Assembly (NCBI GenBank): GCA_035536995.1
Contig: DATLNB010000092.1
Span: 1-32,612 of the forward strand
DNA from: AV80 sp035536995
GTDB taxonomy: Bacteria > Verrucomicrobiota > Verrucomicrobiia > Chthoniobacterales > UBA10450
Direction: 5' to 3'
DNA: 32,612 bases
The notes under the pieces were generated by a model. That model was not told the origin of the DNA. It did not search any database and saw only the letters and a list, made by a program, of their open reading frames with translations. Made by a program: the position numbers and the translations under genes. How positions within the stretch are numbered: the stretch's first letter is position 1; each line of letters starts with the position of its first letter. Positions 15,678 to 24,163 of this stretch are shown here, in pieces.

Positions 15678-17639
15678 ATGCGACGGTATTACCAGATTTT
15701 GGGTGTGTCCCCGACTGCCTCCCAAGAACAGATAAAGGCGGCGTGGAAATTCAGCCTCAAGGCATTTCATCCCGACAAGTTTGCTGGCTCCAGTGAGCAC
15801 GAAAGGGCGACCGCCGAGGCGCGCACGAGAGCCATTAATGAGGCGTACGCAACGCTGTCTGACCCGGCAAAGAGAGCCACGTATGACCAGATGCGCGGCG
15901 ACGAATCTCCGCAATCAGCTGCGCGAGAGCCGTCCCCACAGGCCCCTCAATCTGCGCCGCGCCCTGCAGCACAGTCGAAAGTCGGATGGTGGAGGGTGTT
16001 TTGGATAGTGGCCGCTGTTCTTATTTTACTCACAGTCGTGGGGGTTTTTACAACTCCACCGCCGGGGGCTGTAACAGCAGTCACAACGCCCGGAGCAATT
16101 CGCCCGACGCCAGTGATTCCGCCAAGTCCAGTCCGCGCTACACCCACTGCTTCCCCTATTGCTGAGTTGCCTACCAACTCGAAATTTGATCTACCGGAGT
16201 TGGCCAGACAGGCAAGACCGGCAGTCGTTTTGATTCTGGGACTGGACGCTTCCGGTAAAGTGACCCAAACAGGGTCAGGCTTTTTTATCTCAAATGACGG
16301 GCGGGTCGTAACGAATTGGCATGTAGTGCAAAACACTCACTCCATCCAGGCGAAAACCGAAGACGGTGCAATTTACAATGTCGAAGGATTTCTCGCTTGG
16401 TCGGCTTCACTGGATTTAGCCGTGTTGAAAGCGCAGGCGAAACGAGTGCCGTATCTTGAACTCGAAACTGCCGCGACACCAGACGCGGGGGCACGAATTG
16501 CGGTGATCGGCAGTCCCCTTGCACTGGAAGGCACGTTGTCCGAAGGAATCGTTTCTGCGCTTCGGTCTGACGATACCGGCAGATGGCTGCAAATTACGGC
16601 ACCTATATCGCCCGGTTCTAGCGGCTCCCCTGTGCTGGATACAACGGGTCATGTTGTAGGCGTCGCGACGCTCAATTCAAGCGGTCGTAATCAAAGTTTG
16701 AACTTCGCCAGATCATCACAGGACTTAGCGGACTTATTGAAGGGCATTGCATCAGACAAGAGGCCCGAATCCCTCAAGGAGATCGCCCTTTCTAGAGAAA
16801 GAGAAGTGGAGTCCGACCCAGATTTCCTTTTAGCAATGCAGGCGTTAGAAAAACTAGATTATACTACTGCGCTCAAACATCTGAACATTGCCCGCAGACG
16901 GTACCCAGAGAGCCCCACCCTTCGCGTACATATTGGAGGCACCTATTGCGGACTCGAACTATACGACGACGCCGTGCAAATCCTTCGCACGGTTGTTAGT
17001 GATGTGCCGACAGACGAATATGCATGGATGACTATGGCACTAGCGTTGGGCCAACTAGGTCACGGTCCAGAAGCAATCAAAGCAAGTAAGCAAGCGGTGA
17101 AATTGGCTCCTGATAATGCAGATGCGTGGGAACGTCTTGGGCATTGCCAGGTAATAGTGAAAGACTGGACTGCTGCGAAAACAGCTTTTGAACGGGCGGC
17201 GAAACTCGCCCCTCGTAATCCGGACTATTTGCTAACGTTGAGTTACATTCTCGCGATTACTGGCGACGCCGCTGGCAGCAAACGCGCAAAAGAGGCTGCG
17301 CGTTTAGCAACCGAAGCACGGCGGAAACCGTCGCCCACCCCATCCCCGGGCGCCGAACCGACGGTTCCCTCTTCGACGGATCCTTCTGCCGACTCCGTTA
17401 CCCCGTCTGCGGATACGACCAAAGTTTACCGTGTAGAAGGGCTACCTAAGAGCACGCCATTTCTAAACGTGCGCTCAGGACCAGGAGCGAAGTATAAAAT
17501 CCTCGGGAAACTTACCCCCGGGACCAGTCCCATTAGATGCGGGCCCGGCCGGGTCGCCAACGGTGACACGATTTGGCAAGAAATCATCAATCCCGCCCAC
17601 GGTTGGGTGAATGCTCAATATTTAAAACCCCTAGAATAG
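15678..17639 (+). CDS. J-domain / trypsin-like protease / TPR / SH3 fusion protein
   Basis: A 653-residue single-pass membrane protein with an unusual order of domains. Residues 1-72 are a J domain with the Hsp70-stimulating HPD at 31-33. A Pro-rich linker leads to one membrane segment (about 106-125). Residues ~175-335 form a trypsin-like (HtrA/DegP-type) protease with His215 (TNWHVV), Asp246 (LDLAVL) and Ser315 (PGSSGSP). TPR-like repeats follow (about 360-540), and a bacterial SH3 domain (FLNVRSGPGAKYKILG) ends the protein. No PDZ domain is seen. I chose the ATG at 15678 because the J domain starts there. The J domain would be cytosolic and the protease periplasmic. It is convergent with the virion-like genes (25-bp overlap). 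Confidence 0.85.
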   Translation: MRRYYQILGVSPTASQEQIKAAWKFSLKAFHPDKFAGSSEHERATAEARTRAINEAYATLSDPAKRATYDQMRGDESPQSAAREPSPQAPQSAPRPAAQSKVGWWRVFWIVAAVLILLTVVGVFTTPPPGAVTAVTTPGAIRPTPVIPPSPVRATPTASPIAELPTNSKFDLPELARQARPAVVLILGLDASGKVTQTGSGFFISNDGRVVTNWHVVQNTHSIQAKTEDGAIYNVEGFLAWSASLDLAVLKAQAKRVPYLELETAATPDAGARIAVIGSPLALEGTLSEGIVSALRSDDTGRWLQITAPISPGSSGSPVLDTTGHVVGVATLNSSGRNQSLNFARSSQDLADLLKGIASDKRPESLKEIALSREREVESDPDFLLAMQALEKLDYTTALKHLNIARRRYPESPTLRVHIGGTYCGLELYDDAVQILRTVVSDVPTDEYAWMTMALALGQLGHGPEAIKASKQAVKLAPDNADAWERLGHCQVIVKDWTAAKTAFERAAKLAPRNPDYLLTLSYILAITGDAAGSKRAKEAARLATEARRKPSPTPSPGAEPTVPSSTDPSADSVTPSADTTKVYRVEGLPKSTPFLNVRSGPGAKYKILGKLTPGTSPIRCGPGRVANGDTIWQEIINPAHGWVNAQYLKPLE

Positions 17640-17962
17640 TGGCTAACGAGGCCGCTTTTATATGAGTTGTCATTGCGCTCCCTTTCCGTCTGGAAGTTTT
17701 GAAGTAGGCGCGGAGTAGCCGCCGTAATAAGGGCGTGCCGCTGATTCGCGTTGCCTTTATTAAACTCGCTTATCTCCTGATCAGACAATAAGTTTGCGTT
17801 TCTTAACGTAGTAAAGGGAGCAAAACTCCCGGCCAGTTGCGCCTCGGCCTGTTCTCGCCTTTTCCTAAAATCAGCGATGCCAGCGCCGAGGGATTCACCG
17901 GCACCAGTAATTCCCCGGAATATTAAGCTGGGATCGAATTGGGCATGGGGTTGATATGGCAT
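17615..17962 (-). CDS. Hypothetical virion-region protein
   Basis: A 115-residue protein of unknown family. It begins with a Phe/Pro/Gly-rich segment (PHAQFDPSLIFRGITGAGESL) and then has a charged helical middle (ADFRKRREQAEAQLAG) and a second helix near SDQEISEFNKG. It is the last gene of the leftward virion-like group and overlaps the end of the J-domain protease by 25 bp. Its composition and place resemble small tail- or internal-virion proteins of podovirus-like phages, but that is only a contextual guess. Confidence 0.55.
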   Translation of the reverse strand: MPYQPHAQFDPSLIFRGITGAGESLGAGIADFRKRREQAEAQLAGSFAPFTTLRNANLLSDQEISEFNKGNANQRHALITAATPRLLQNFQTERERNDNSYKSGLVSHYSRGFKY

Positions 17963-17983
17963 AGCGTGCGTTTTCGTTAAAGT

Positions 17984-19075
17984 TTATCCGCCCATCAACC
18001 AGTCTGGCAAAGGCGGTCGCCCTGAGATTGTCCCGCTAACCGGGGCAGGGGTTCTTCCGGCTGTCATCCACCCAAAAGGTTCTAGTCCATGGGCAGTTTG
18101 CCATTTTTGATACGCTGGTTGCGCCATTAACCAAGCGTTATACGCGTCTTGGCTTGCCTGATTACCGTAAGTAGGTGGTGCCCCGGCTCTCTCTTCGGCG
18201 CTCATGTTAAACACCCCGGCTGGATCGGGCTGCCCGGTGTATCGTCTGTCCACGGTTCCAGACTCAGGATTAACAAACCCGGTTATACCAGTGCTAAGAT
18301 CAAAGGTGCTCGGAATGTCGGGCCGCATCTGGTTTGGTTTCCCGGCGTATCCGCCTTTTTCCACAAATCGATCCGTGGTTTGACTCGCGGTAAAGTTGCC
18401 GGTCCCGCTATTCGGTTGCCACCGAATGTTAGCCGGAGCATTTGCGACCGAATCCCAGCCGCCCCGGGTTGTGTACAGAGGATTAAACGAAGGGGTCGCA
18501 CTCATCCTGCCAGTAGCAGGATCAAAATGCGTCGTCCCGCCGCCTTGTGCTGGATTATACCCGAACAACGCCCCACCGGTTGGCACTGTGAGCGGGCCTT
18601 GAAAGGTTAATCCTCGCGCGCCACCCGCGATTTGAGACGAGCCACCTGGCGGGTTTGGACGCTGTTGATTATTCGATCCGAATAGACGACCTATCGACTG
18701 CGCCAACCGCACGGCGGGGATACGGTCATAATTGCCCGTAACCATGTTGTAAATAAACCCTCCGGGCGTGTGAGACAGCAAGCGGTTGAGAAAACTGCCC
18801 GGCCCTTGACTCGATCCACCGCGATTGTTTATGTAACCATAATTCAAGTCAGGCGCTGCTTGATTGAACCATGCAAAATTCGGCGGCGAACTACTGGTTG
18901 AGGCCGGTTGAGTCCAGTACGGGACGCTACCATTTCCAATCCAGTTTACTTGCACAGTCGGGCTAGGATCAACATAGCCGTCTGTAAGGATGGGTGGATC
19001 AATCGGCATGTCACCACCCGTTGGCAGATTTCCAGTTGTTCCAAATAAACCGACGTTATTGATTGGGTCCGGCAT
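17984..19075 (-). CDS. Gly/Pro/Asn/Ser-rich virion-like protein
   Basis: A 363-residue protein with very low-complexity composition (Gly, Pro, Asn, Ser, Thr, Gln), few charged residues and no signal peptide. Recurrent short patterns such as NPxGG, GTGNF and YNPAQGG suggest an extended beta or fibrous structure. The C-terminal part has a helical segment (QDAYNAWLMAQPAYQKWQTAHG). It starts 2 bp after the tail-fibre-like gene. This is the look of phage internal or tail-associated proteins, but no family is recognised and the call rests on context. Confidence 0.5.
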   Translation of the reverse strand: MPDPINNVGLFGTTGNLPTGGDMPIDPPILTDGYVDPSPTVQVNWIGNGSVPYWTQPASTSSSPPNFAWFNQAAPDLNYGYINNRGGSSQGPGSFLNRLLSHTPGGFIYNMVTGNYDRIPAVRLAQSIGRLFGSNNQQRPNPPGGSSQIAGGARGLTFQGPLTVPTGGALFGYNPAQGGGTTHFDPATGRMSATPSFNPLYTTRGGWDSVANAPANIRWQPNSGTGNFTASQTTDRFVEKGGYAGKPNQMRPDIPSTFDLSTGITGFVNPESGTVDRRYTGQPDPAGVFNMSAEERAGAPPTYGNQASQDAYNAWLMAQPAYQKWQTAHGLEPFGWMTAGRTPAPVSGTISGRPPLPDWLMGG

Positions 19076-19077
19076 AA

Positions 19078-20097
19078 TTAGGGATAAAGTTCGGCATCGG
19101 CCTGGACCGACGAAATGCCAATCGCGCTGTTGGCGGTATTCTGGTAAAACCCGTTGATAGAAAGCGGTAAAATCGTAGCGCCACTCCCGGCTGTGGGAGT
19201 TCCCAAAATCAGCGACGGAATATTCCGCTTTGGCGTGTTAAAGTAGAAGCACGGATAATGAGTCGCCACGCTACTCGCCAGCACTGCTTGAGTACGCTCG
19301 TAAAAAAGATTACATAGCGAAATTTCCAGCACGTGTGGACGCCATTGGAAATAAGATGCATCACCGCCGAGTTGAAACTGGGCGTGCGCAAAATCAATTT
19401 GAAACACCGCTCCCTGAGGGAGAATACATCTGACCTCCACCCAATCGTTGATTGTGCCCAGGATTTTACCAGACACTGAAGGTAGCGTGGTCGTGTATAC
19501 GAGCTGGGTCCACTCACCGGCTGGAAGAACATAACTTTGCGCCGTCGTGTTTCTCGTAGGAGACGGAGAACCTCCGGTTCCGAAAAATTGAGAGAGCTGC
19601 ATTTGAACCGTGATATCCGAATCAGCCCGAGCGTAAATGGCCCATGTAACTTCCTTCCCTGCGAAAGTTTGAACCCCTATCACCCGTTGCCCTAAATAGG
19701 CAGGGTTAATTGCGGGATCAATCGGCGCTGCCTGTCTTATGTGCAGCATGTAACGCGGAAAATCCGGCACAGAGGTTTGCCCGACCGGGAACGCGACTCG
19801 TGACCATTCAGTATTGTTTGGTACCACCCAGCGATCAACACTGTAAATGTGGACAGTTCCTCCTAAAAATGTTGTATATGGGCCATCCCCAGGCAGTCGC
19901 GTTGAGAAATCAAACTGGGGATTCATTAATGCGTTCGTGATCGACGCATAACTCAGGATATTTTGGAGGGTATCCGATAGATTCGATAGATTTACTTCTC
20001 GGTCATCCAACTTAACGACGGGATTGCCAAGCTGGTTGAGCTTCGCGAGTGTTACCAGCTCATCTGTAACGAACTGCTTCCCGGGCGTGACTAACAT
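19078..20097 (-). CDS. Tail-fibre-like / virion structural protein
   Basis: A 339-residue protein. An N-terminal segment typical of phage tail appendages (GKQFVTDELVTLAKLNQLG) precedes a jelly-roll-like body: NPQFDFSTR, VHIYSVDRWVVPNN, VIGVQTFAGKEVTWAIYARAD, PAGEWTQLVYTTTLP and ILPQGAVFQIDFAHAQFQLGG. This pattern (NPQFDF...DRW...W...LG) is common in phage minor structural or receptor-binding proteins. Its start codon shares a base with the preceding stop (TAATG), so translation is probably coupled. The absence of other tail genes suggests that a helper phage provides the rest of the particle or that the prophage has decayed. Confidence 0.65.
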   Translation of the reverse strand: MLVTPGKQFVTDELVTLAKLNQLGNPVVKLDDREVNLSNLSDTLQNILSYASITNALMNPQFDFSTRLPGDGPYTTFLGGTVHIYSVDRWVVPNNTEWSRVAFPVGQTSVPDFPRYMLHIRQAAPIDPAINPAYLGQRVIGVQTFAGKEVTWAIYARADSDITVQMQLSQFFGTGGSPSPTRNTTAQSYVLPAGEWTQLVYTTTLPSVSGKILGTINDWVEVRCILPQGAVFQIDFAHAQFQLGGDASYFQWRPHVLEISLCNLFYERTQAVLASSVATHYPCFYFNTPKRNIPSLILGTPTAGSGATILPLSINGFYQNTANSAIGISSVQADAELYP

Positions 20098-20339
20098 TAT
20101 CCAGCCCTCCGCGGTTCTGTGGGCCGGTCGGGTCCGATCCCGTCCGTAATGTTTCGCGATTTGAGTTCAACTCGCACCTGCTCAAGGTCTGGCAACAGTT
20201 GCGGATTCCGTTCTTCTAAGGTGGCCTTCATAAGGCCCACCTCAAATAGAATGAGAGCGGCGTCGGAAAGTAGCTCTACTGGTAAATGTTTCACCGGCTC
20301 ATCCACGGGGCCGAGTGCTTCAGCTTGGGTTGTGTTCAT
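20097..20339 (-). CDS. Small hypothetical phage-like protein
   Basis: An 80-residue protein from the ATG at 20339 (MNTTQAEALGPVDEPVKH); the frame is open much further upstream, but that part is better explained by the neighbouring gene in another frame. The sequence is acidic with two predicted helices (LSDAALILFEVGLMKATLEE, LLPDLEQVRVELKS). It overlaps the previous gene by 20 bp and the tail-fibre-like gene by one base. Function unknown; it may be a small virion or assembly protein. Confidence 0.5.
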   Translation of the reverse strand: MNTTQAEALGPVDEPVKHLPVELLSDAALILFEVGLMKATLEERNPQLLPDLEQVRVELKSRNITDGIGPDRPTEPRRAG

Positions 20340-20648
20340 TATATGCTGTAATTGATTCCGAGAGGGCCGCCCTGACTGTTCGTTTATGCCGTTCCAGTTC
20401 AGCAGAATCGTTGTGCAATTCCGCATAAAAACTTTGGCTGGCTTGGTTGAGGCCGATAGAGGCCATGGCGACAAGCGCCTGAGATATTGTTGGCGGGTGC
20501 GATCCGATGTTGTAAAGCAACCCTTCCAGAGTCCGTCCCGATCGGCAAGGCGAGGAAGACAAAGTTGACGCAGTAGCAATATGGCGTGGGTTTTTGCCTC
20601 TAAGGTCGCATCCATTTTTGCTGAAGGTTCGATCGTCATAGGGTTCAT
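20320..20648 (-). pseudogene. Hypothetical phage gene with apparent -1 frameshift
   Basis: Two overlapping frames look like halves of one protein. From the ATG at 20648 (coupled by ATGA to the previous gene) the first frame reads sensibly through HAILLLRQLCLPRLADRDG; beyond about 20530 the -1 frame takes over with GLLYNIGSHPPTISQALVA and a helical HNDSAELERHKRTVRAALSE ending at 20320. Joined, they give about 110 residues of coherent helical protein. There is no canonical X-XXY-YYZ slippery site at the junction, so an indel or sequencing error is as likely as programmed frameshifting. Function unknown. Confidence 0.45.
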
Positions 20649-21340
20649 GCTCCAGCAGTCGCGCTGTTAGAGTTAGACATAGCCGGAGGGTCAATCACAA
20701 TGGCTTGAGTAGCCCTCCTTGTCGGGCCTTTGGCCATTTCTGCCGCAAGCTGGGCCATCCGCTCGAAAATGTTAGGGCCTTGATGGTGGATGGTTAGATC
20801 AATTCTGTTATTCGCGTCTCCGGTCAGAGTTAGAAGCTTGTCCGTGGCGATTCCGCTACACACTGCCAAAGTGGAATGGTTCATCTTGGGAACTTCTTCT
20901 TCCAAGCGCTCGGCTGTCATCGCGGCGATCCGTCCATAGCGTTTTGTCAGCTTTTGCCTGATCATCGGTATGGTCTCGGCCTCGCGCCGTTCCACAGAGG
21001 CCACCGTCCTACGGTCACACAGGCACGTTCTCATTATCGCCCGAAGCGGCACGGTCCCCTCGGCCAGCATACTGGCGATCAGTTTGTAACGACGCGGCTC
21101 CTCACGAAATAGACGGTCGCCAGTGTAGCCGCTGATTTTCTTCTTAGATTCAGCACGCTTGCCGTTGCCGTTCTGTAACGATTCGCCCTCTTTTGTTGGC
21201 AGCGGCGGTTCCGCAATGTACTCGCGGGCTTCTTGAAGCAAAAGCTTACCCTCGCTTTGGTCAAGCAATGGAGGGGGGAGTTGGTTAGGCCCCGTCGAAA
21301 CGGCTAGAGCGTTCATAGTGACGGCGTCGGCTCGTTTCAC
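20645..21340 (-). CDS. HTH protein, small-terminase-like or regulator
   Basis: A 231-residue protein. A low-complexity N terminus (about 1-70) leads to a helix-turn-helix-like region (YKLIASMLAEGTVPLRAIMR, CDRRTVASVERREAET), then a helical segment (IRQKLTKRYGRIAAMTAERLEEEV) and a flexible tail. The layout resembles small terminase subunits and related phage DNA-binding proteins. The GTG start at 21340 lies within an outer inverted copy of the iteron motif (GTGAAACGAG), so binding there could control this gene. It overlaps the next gene by 4 bp (ATGA). Confidence 0.5.
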   Translation of the reverse strand: MKRADAVTMNALAVSTGPNQLPPPLLDQSEGKLLLQEAREYIAEPPLPTKEGESLQNGNGKRAESKKKISGYTGDRLFREEPRRYKLIASMLAEGTVPLRAIMRTCLCDRRTVASVERREAETIPMIRQKLTKRYGRIAAMTAERLEEEVPKMNHSTLAVCSGIATDKLLTLTGDANNRIDLTIHHQGPNIFERMAQLAAEMAKGPTRRATQAIVIDPPAMSNSNSATAGA

Positions 21341-21510
21341 GTTTCCCCCCTTAAGGCTTGAAATGAGAAACGAAGCGCAGGCCAGCGGAACGGCCCTGAA
21401 ACGGCCATGAAACGAGCGGCTTTTCTCCTCGTAACGACATGAAACAGGGCTGAAACGAACTCGGAACTACGCCCCCGGAGCCTGAAACGACGTAATATCA
21501 CTCGTTTCAC
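21331..21510. repeat. Iteron-like TGAAACG array
   Basis: TGAAACG(A) occurs in + orientation at 21397, 21408, 21451 and 21483, with near copies at 21440 (TGAAACA) and 21364 (TGAGAAACG). Two copies in the opposite orientation, GTGAAACGAG, bracket the array at 21331-21340 and 21501-21510. The outer copies coincide with the GTG start of the leftward HTH gene and the TGA stop of the ATPase gene. Iterons beside an ATPase and a primase gene suggest a replication origin; an operator for the leftward transcript is the alternative. The short TAATATCA at 21494 is the only AT-rich stretch. Confidence 0.65.
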
Positions 21511-22595
21511 AAATCGCCCCCCTCGATCAAGGCGTACTCCCTGCCTTTTTTGGTTAACCATCCGGTGTCCATCGCTCTCTTTGCCATCCGGCTGACGGTT
21601 GCTTTCGAAACCTTCATTTCGGTCGCAATGTGGTCGCAATCGGTAACACCGTCCTCGATCAGCTGGCGGAACACATCCAGTGATTGTGCTGGCTTGTGGG
21701 TAACTTCGATTTGGTGGCCTCCCGGGGGCGTCGTGACGTGCCATTCATAGGCAGCAATTTCCTCGATCGTGTTGCGGCTAGGCTTTGTGAACCGGGATAT
21801 AAACCGCGCGCCTCGCTTGTCGTCGGTGCGCCCTTTCGCGTCATCCAGGGCAATCACCCAAAAAGCTGCGTCCTCGCGTTTGCTGGTCCCCCGGGCTTCG
21901 CCATTCCGCCCCGCATGATGAACCATTATGACAGCGATTTTATGGCGTCGGAACTGGAGCAGCCAGTTGTTTACCTTCTCCCATTCCGCCGAGTCATTCT
22001 CTTTCATCCCACTGGCGCAGGTTGAAAGGTTGTCGATGATGACCACACGGATTCCGTTCTTCAGGCAGTAGCTTGTGATGGCCTGTTGAACTTCAATATT
22101 AACGATATTTAGAACCTTCTGGGTCCGGTCGAAAAGAATTTCGTGGTTGAGAAAGTGAATCTCCCCCTCGCCACGCCCCAATCCTTTATCCCGAGCGCGC
22201 ATTAAATCGGCCGGCATTTCGCCATCAACGTAGAGCACGTTAGTAGGCTGGTGTGCTTTCCAATCTCCAACAGCGGTTCCCTCGCTTAAAGCCCTGGCCA
22301 TCGCTAAAGCCAGCCATGTTTTACCAACCCCCCGGAAAGCGTAGATGAATCCTAAGTCCCCCTCGCAAAACCAATCCCCAAGCAATTTTGCACGCGGTGA
22401 TAGATTGAGCCCAGCCAGTTGGCTTGAACTGACTACGGCTTTGGACAAAGCATCGCTCCACGACAAATCACTTTTGCCGGGGTCTCTCGGCGATCCCAGC
22501 GGCACGATGTATTGCTCGATGTGTTCTCGCAGGTGATCCCTTGGCAGGTCGCTAATATCCTTCACCCTGACTTGTCCGTTAGCTTGCGATAGCAT
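21507..22595 (-). CDS. RepA-like / AAA_25 replication ATPase with C-terminal HTH
   Basis: A 362-residue RecA-fold ATPase. Walker A is AFRGVGKTW (86-94), the LYVDGEMP strand follows (121-128) and Walker B is RVVIIDNLST (183-192), then VIMVHHAGR (222-230), the pattern of plasmid RepA hexameric helicases and phage AAA_25 proteins. The final ~60 residues are a winged-helix-like HTH (DCDHIATEMKVSKATVSRMAKR). It would unwind or load DNA at the element's origin. It overlaps the primase gene by 17 bp, so the two are coupled, and its stop lies in the first iteron copy. Confidence 0.82.
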   Translation of the reverse strand: MLSQANGQVRVKDISDLPRDHLREHIEQYIVPLGSPRDPGKSDLSWSDALSKAVVSSSQLAGLNLSPRAKLLGDWFCEGDLGFIYAFRGVGKTWLALAMARALSEGTAVGDWKAHQPTNVLYVDGEMPADLMRARDKGLGRGEGEIHFLNHEILFDRTQKVLNIVNIEVQQAITSYCLKNGIRVVIIDNLSTCASGMKENDSAEWEKVNNWLLQFRRHKIAVIMVHHAGRNGEARGTSKREDAAFWVIALDDAKGRTDDKRGARFISRFTKPSRNTIEEIAAYEWHVTTPPGGHQIEVTHKPAQSLDVFRQLIEDGVTDCDHIATEMKVSKATVSRMAKRAMDTGWLTKKGREYALIEGGDL

Positions 22596-23502
22596 GTTGC
22601 ATCCCTTCCCAGTTCAAGCGACAAAGGCTTTTGGCAGTAGGTTGAAGCAGCCGCGACACCCGAGCCGTTGCGTCCGATCCGGCCCGGTCGTTGTCAAAGG
22701 CCAGGATTACATCTTTCTCTCGGAACAAGTCGTTCCAGCTTTGGTCGAACGTGCTGGCAGATGGTAGAGCGACGACTGACGTGCCTGCCTCGTTTTCAAT
22801 TCCGGCATCAATGAGGGTGATGGCATCGCTTTCGCCTTCGCTTAGGTAAAGCGTTTGCGATTGCTTAATGAACGCTCCGCGCCATAGCCACGGTTTACCA
22901 AAGGCCCAGCGAATAATTCGCTCTCCGTTTTCTCGGTAACGAAGCTTTGCGCCGCTGTCGTAAATGAAAGCGAGTTTCCCGTCGCACCAGCCCAGGTGAA
23001 GCTCTTGGGCGAGCTGGCGAATGGTCTCTGCCCTCCATCCCCGTGCTCGTGCGATCCGTTCGCAAAGGTTGAAGTCGTCACGGAGCGTTTCTGCCATTTT
23101 TAGCGCGGTGCGGCATTCGCTGTCGCTCAGGTCGTAAACATCGGCGCCCGACTTGCACTGACGAATCAGAGTGCGTGCGGGACGCTTTGTTTGCGTGGCT
23201 GGGGTTAAGGTTATAGCCGAGTCGCCCAACCATTCACGGCAGACCCGCAAAGCCTCTGCGAAAGACACCCGCTTGGCCGCGATGTAAAGCGCAAGCAAGT
23301 TGTCGCCTCCCATGCCGTCAGCAAAATCCTTGAACACCCCAACCTTATCCCCTTCGATTCGGATTTTAAGGGACTTCCCGGGCTCACCCTCTAGTGATCC
23401 AACCAGCCATTCGTTGGCCTCTTTGCGACCAGCCGGAAACAACCACCGCGCAAACTCTTCGGCCCGGCAGTTCAAGGCTTCTTTCGTGGCTTGTGCGTCC
23501 AT
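22579..23502 (-). CDS. TOPRIM-domain primase
   Basis: A 307-residue primase-like protein. The C-terminal TOPRIM domain has the catalytic Glu222 in LYLSEGESDAITL and the Asp pair in VILAFDNDRAG (270, 272). The N-terminal part (GVFKDFADGMGGDNLLALYI) resembles the segment after the zinc finger of DnaG/phage primases, but a full Cys/His zinc motif is not seen. It would make RNA primers for element replication together with the ATPase downstream. Start and stop overlap neighbours (TAATG at 23502), showing a translationally coupled operon. Confidence 0.82.
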   Translation of the reverse strand: MDAQATKEALNCRAEEFARWLFPAGRKEANEWLVGSLEGEPGKSLKIRIEGDKVGVFKDFADGMGGDNLLALYIAAKRVSFAEALRVCREWLGDSAITLTPATQTKRPARTLIRQCKSGADVYDLSDSECRTALKMAETLRDDFNLCERIARARGWRAETIRQLAQELHLGWCDGKLAFIYDSGAKLRYRENGERIIRWAFGKPWLWRGAFIKQSQTLYLSEGESDAITLIDAGIENEAGTSVVALPSASTFDQSWNDLFREKDVILAFDNDRAGSDATARVSRLLQPTAKSLCRLNWEGMQHAIAS

Positions 23503-23711
23503 TATGAGTCGCCTTTCAAGTCTCGGAGCCTGGCGTTCATTGCTCTTTCGTGAACGTGAAACGCCTGCAAATGGAGCGTGTTACCCGTGCGCCGGTACTG
23601 GTCGTAAATACGCTGCGCCTCTGTCCGCCAACGTTTCTCGAGAGATGCCGCGTCAATGGGCGTTTCCGGGGAGGTCTTGCTATGGGTTAGAGGATCTGAT
23701 AATGTCTGCAT
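23502..23711 (-). CDS. Small hypothetical protein upstream of primase
   Basis: A 69-residue, mostly helical and charged protein (EKRWRTEAQRIYDQYRRTGN, HERAMNARLRDLKG). Its stop overlaps the primase start by one base, so it is probably coupled to the replication genes. No family is recognised; a DNA-binding or primase-accessory role is possible but unsupported. Confidence 0.5.
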   Translation of the reverse strand: MQTLSDPLTHSKTSPETPIDAASLEKRWRTEAQRIYDQYRRTGNTLHLQAFHVHERAMNARLRDLKGDS

Positions 23712-23722
23712 TGCACTGGAAC

Positions 23723-23765
23723 AAAAAAACGGTCCGATTCGCCGCCAAGCTTTCGGGCCGTTTTT
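23723..23765. terminator. Bidirectional terminator-like hairpin
   Basis: A run of A followed by ACGGTCCGA (about 23729-23737) pairs, with one G:U, with TCGGGCCGT (23753-23761), followed by T residues. On either strand a stem is followed by a T-tract. It separates the excisionase-like gene from the small gene and primase, so transcription of the replication genes needs a promoter or antitermination beyond it. Confidence 0.6.
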
Positions 23766-23920
23766 CTTTTGGTTGATGGTTCATAACGGGCATTTATCTG
23801 CCCTTTTTGTTGTAAAATTTTGGGAGCGTAGGACGCATACACGAGTTGACGGGTGGCTAGCTGCCATACGTCCCCCGCCCCCCGGCCCGGGCTGTTGTCT
23901 GTATTGAACTGCCTGACGGC

Positions 23921-24163
23921 TCATGCGGCGAGCGGGCGAGCTTCACGCTTGGACGGATTGTATGTGTCAGCCTGGGATAACACCCGATTTAGCTCAGTCG
24001 CGGGAATCAATATCCTGCCGAATCCGGTCACAGCTTTCACCTTGCCGGAATACAGGAGTCTGTATCCGTATGTTGCCGAGCGGCCCAGACGTTGAGCGAA
24101 CTGAGTTGGAGTGTAAGCCGCCACGGTTGGCGACGGCTGGCTACCGTTGTCTTGTGTTTTCAT
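23921..24163 (-). CDS. Excisionase-like HTH protein
   Basis: An 80-residue protein with a MerR/AlpA-type winged helix: YTPTQFAQRLGRSATYGYRLLYSG and KAVTGFGRILIPATELNRVLS (about 18-62), the form of phage excisionases and AlpA-like regulators. It could direct excision with the integrase or regulate the replication operon. It lies 102 bp downstream of the 350-residue integrase-coupled gene and ahead of a terminator. Confidence 0.7.
   Translation of the reverse strand: MKTQDNGSQPSPTVAAYTPTQFAQRLGRSATYGYRLLYSGKVKAVTGFGRILIPATELNRVLSQADTYNPSKREARPLAA

Noticed and set aside
21331..21510. CRISPR-like short repeats
   Set aside because: Copies are only 7-10 bp, irregularly spaced and in both orientations, which fits iterons or operators better.
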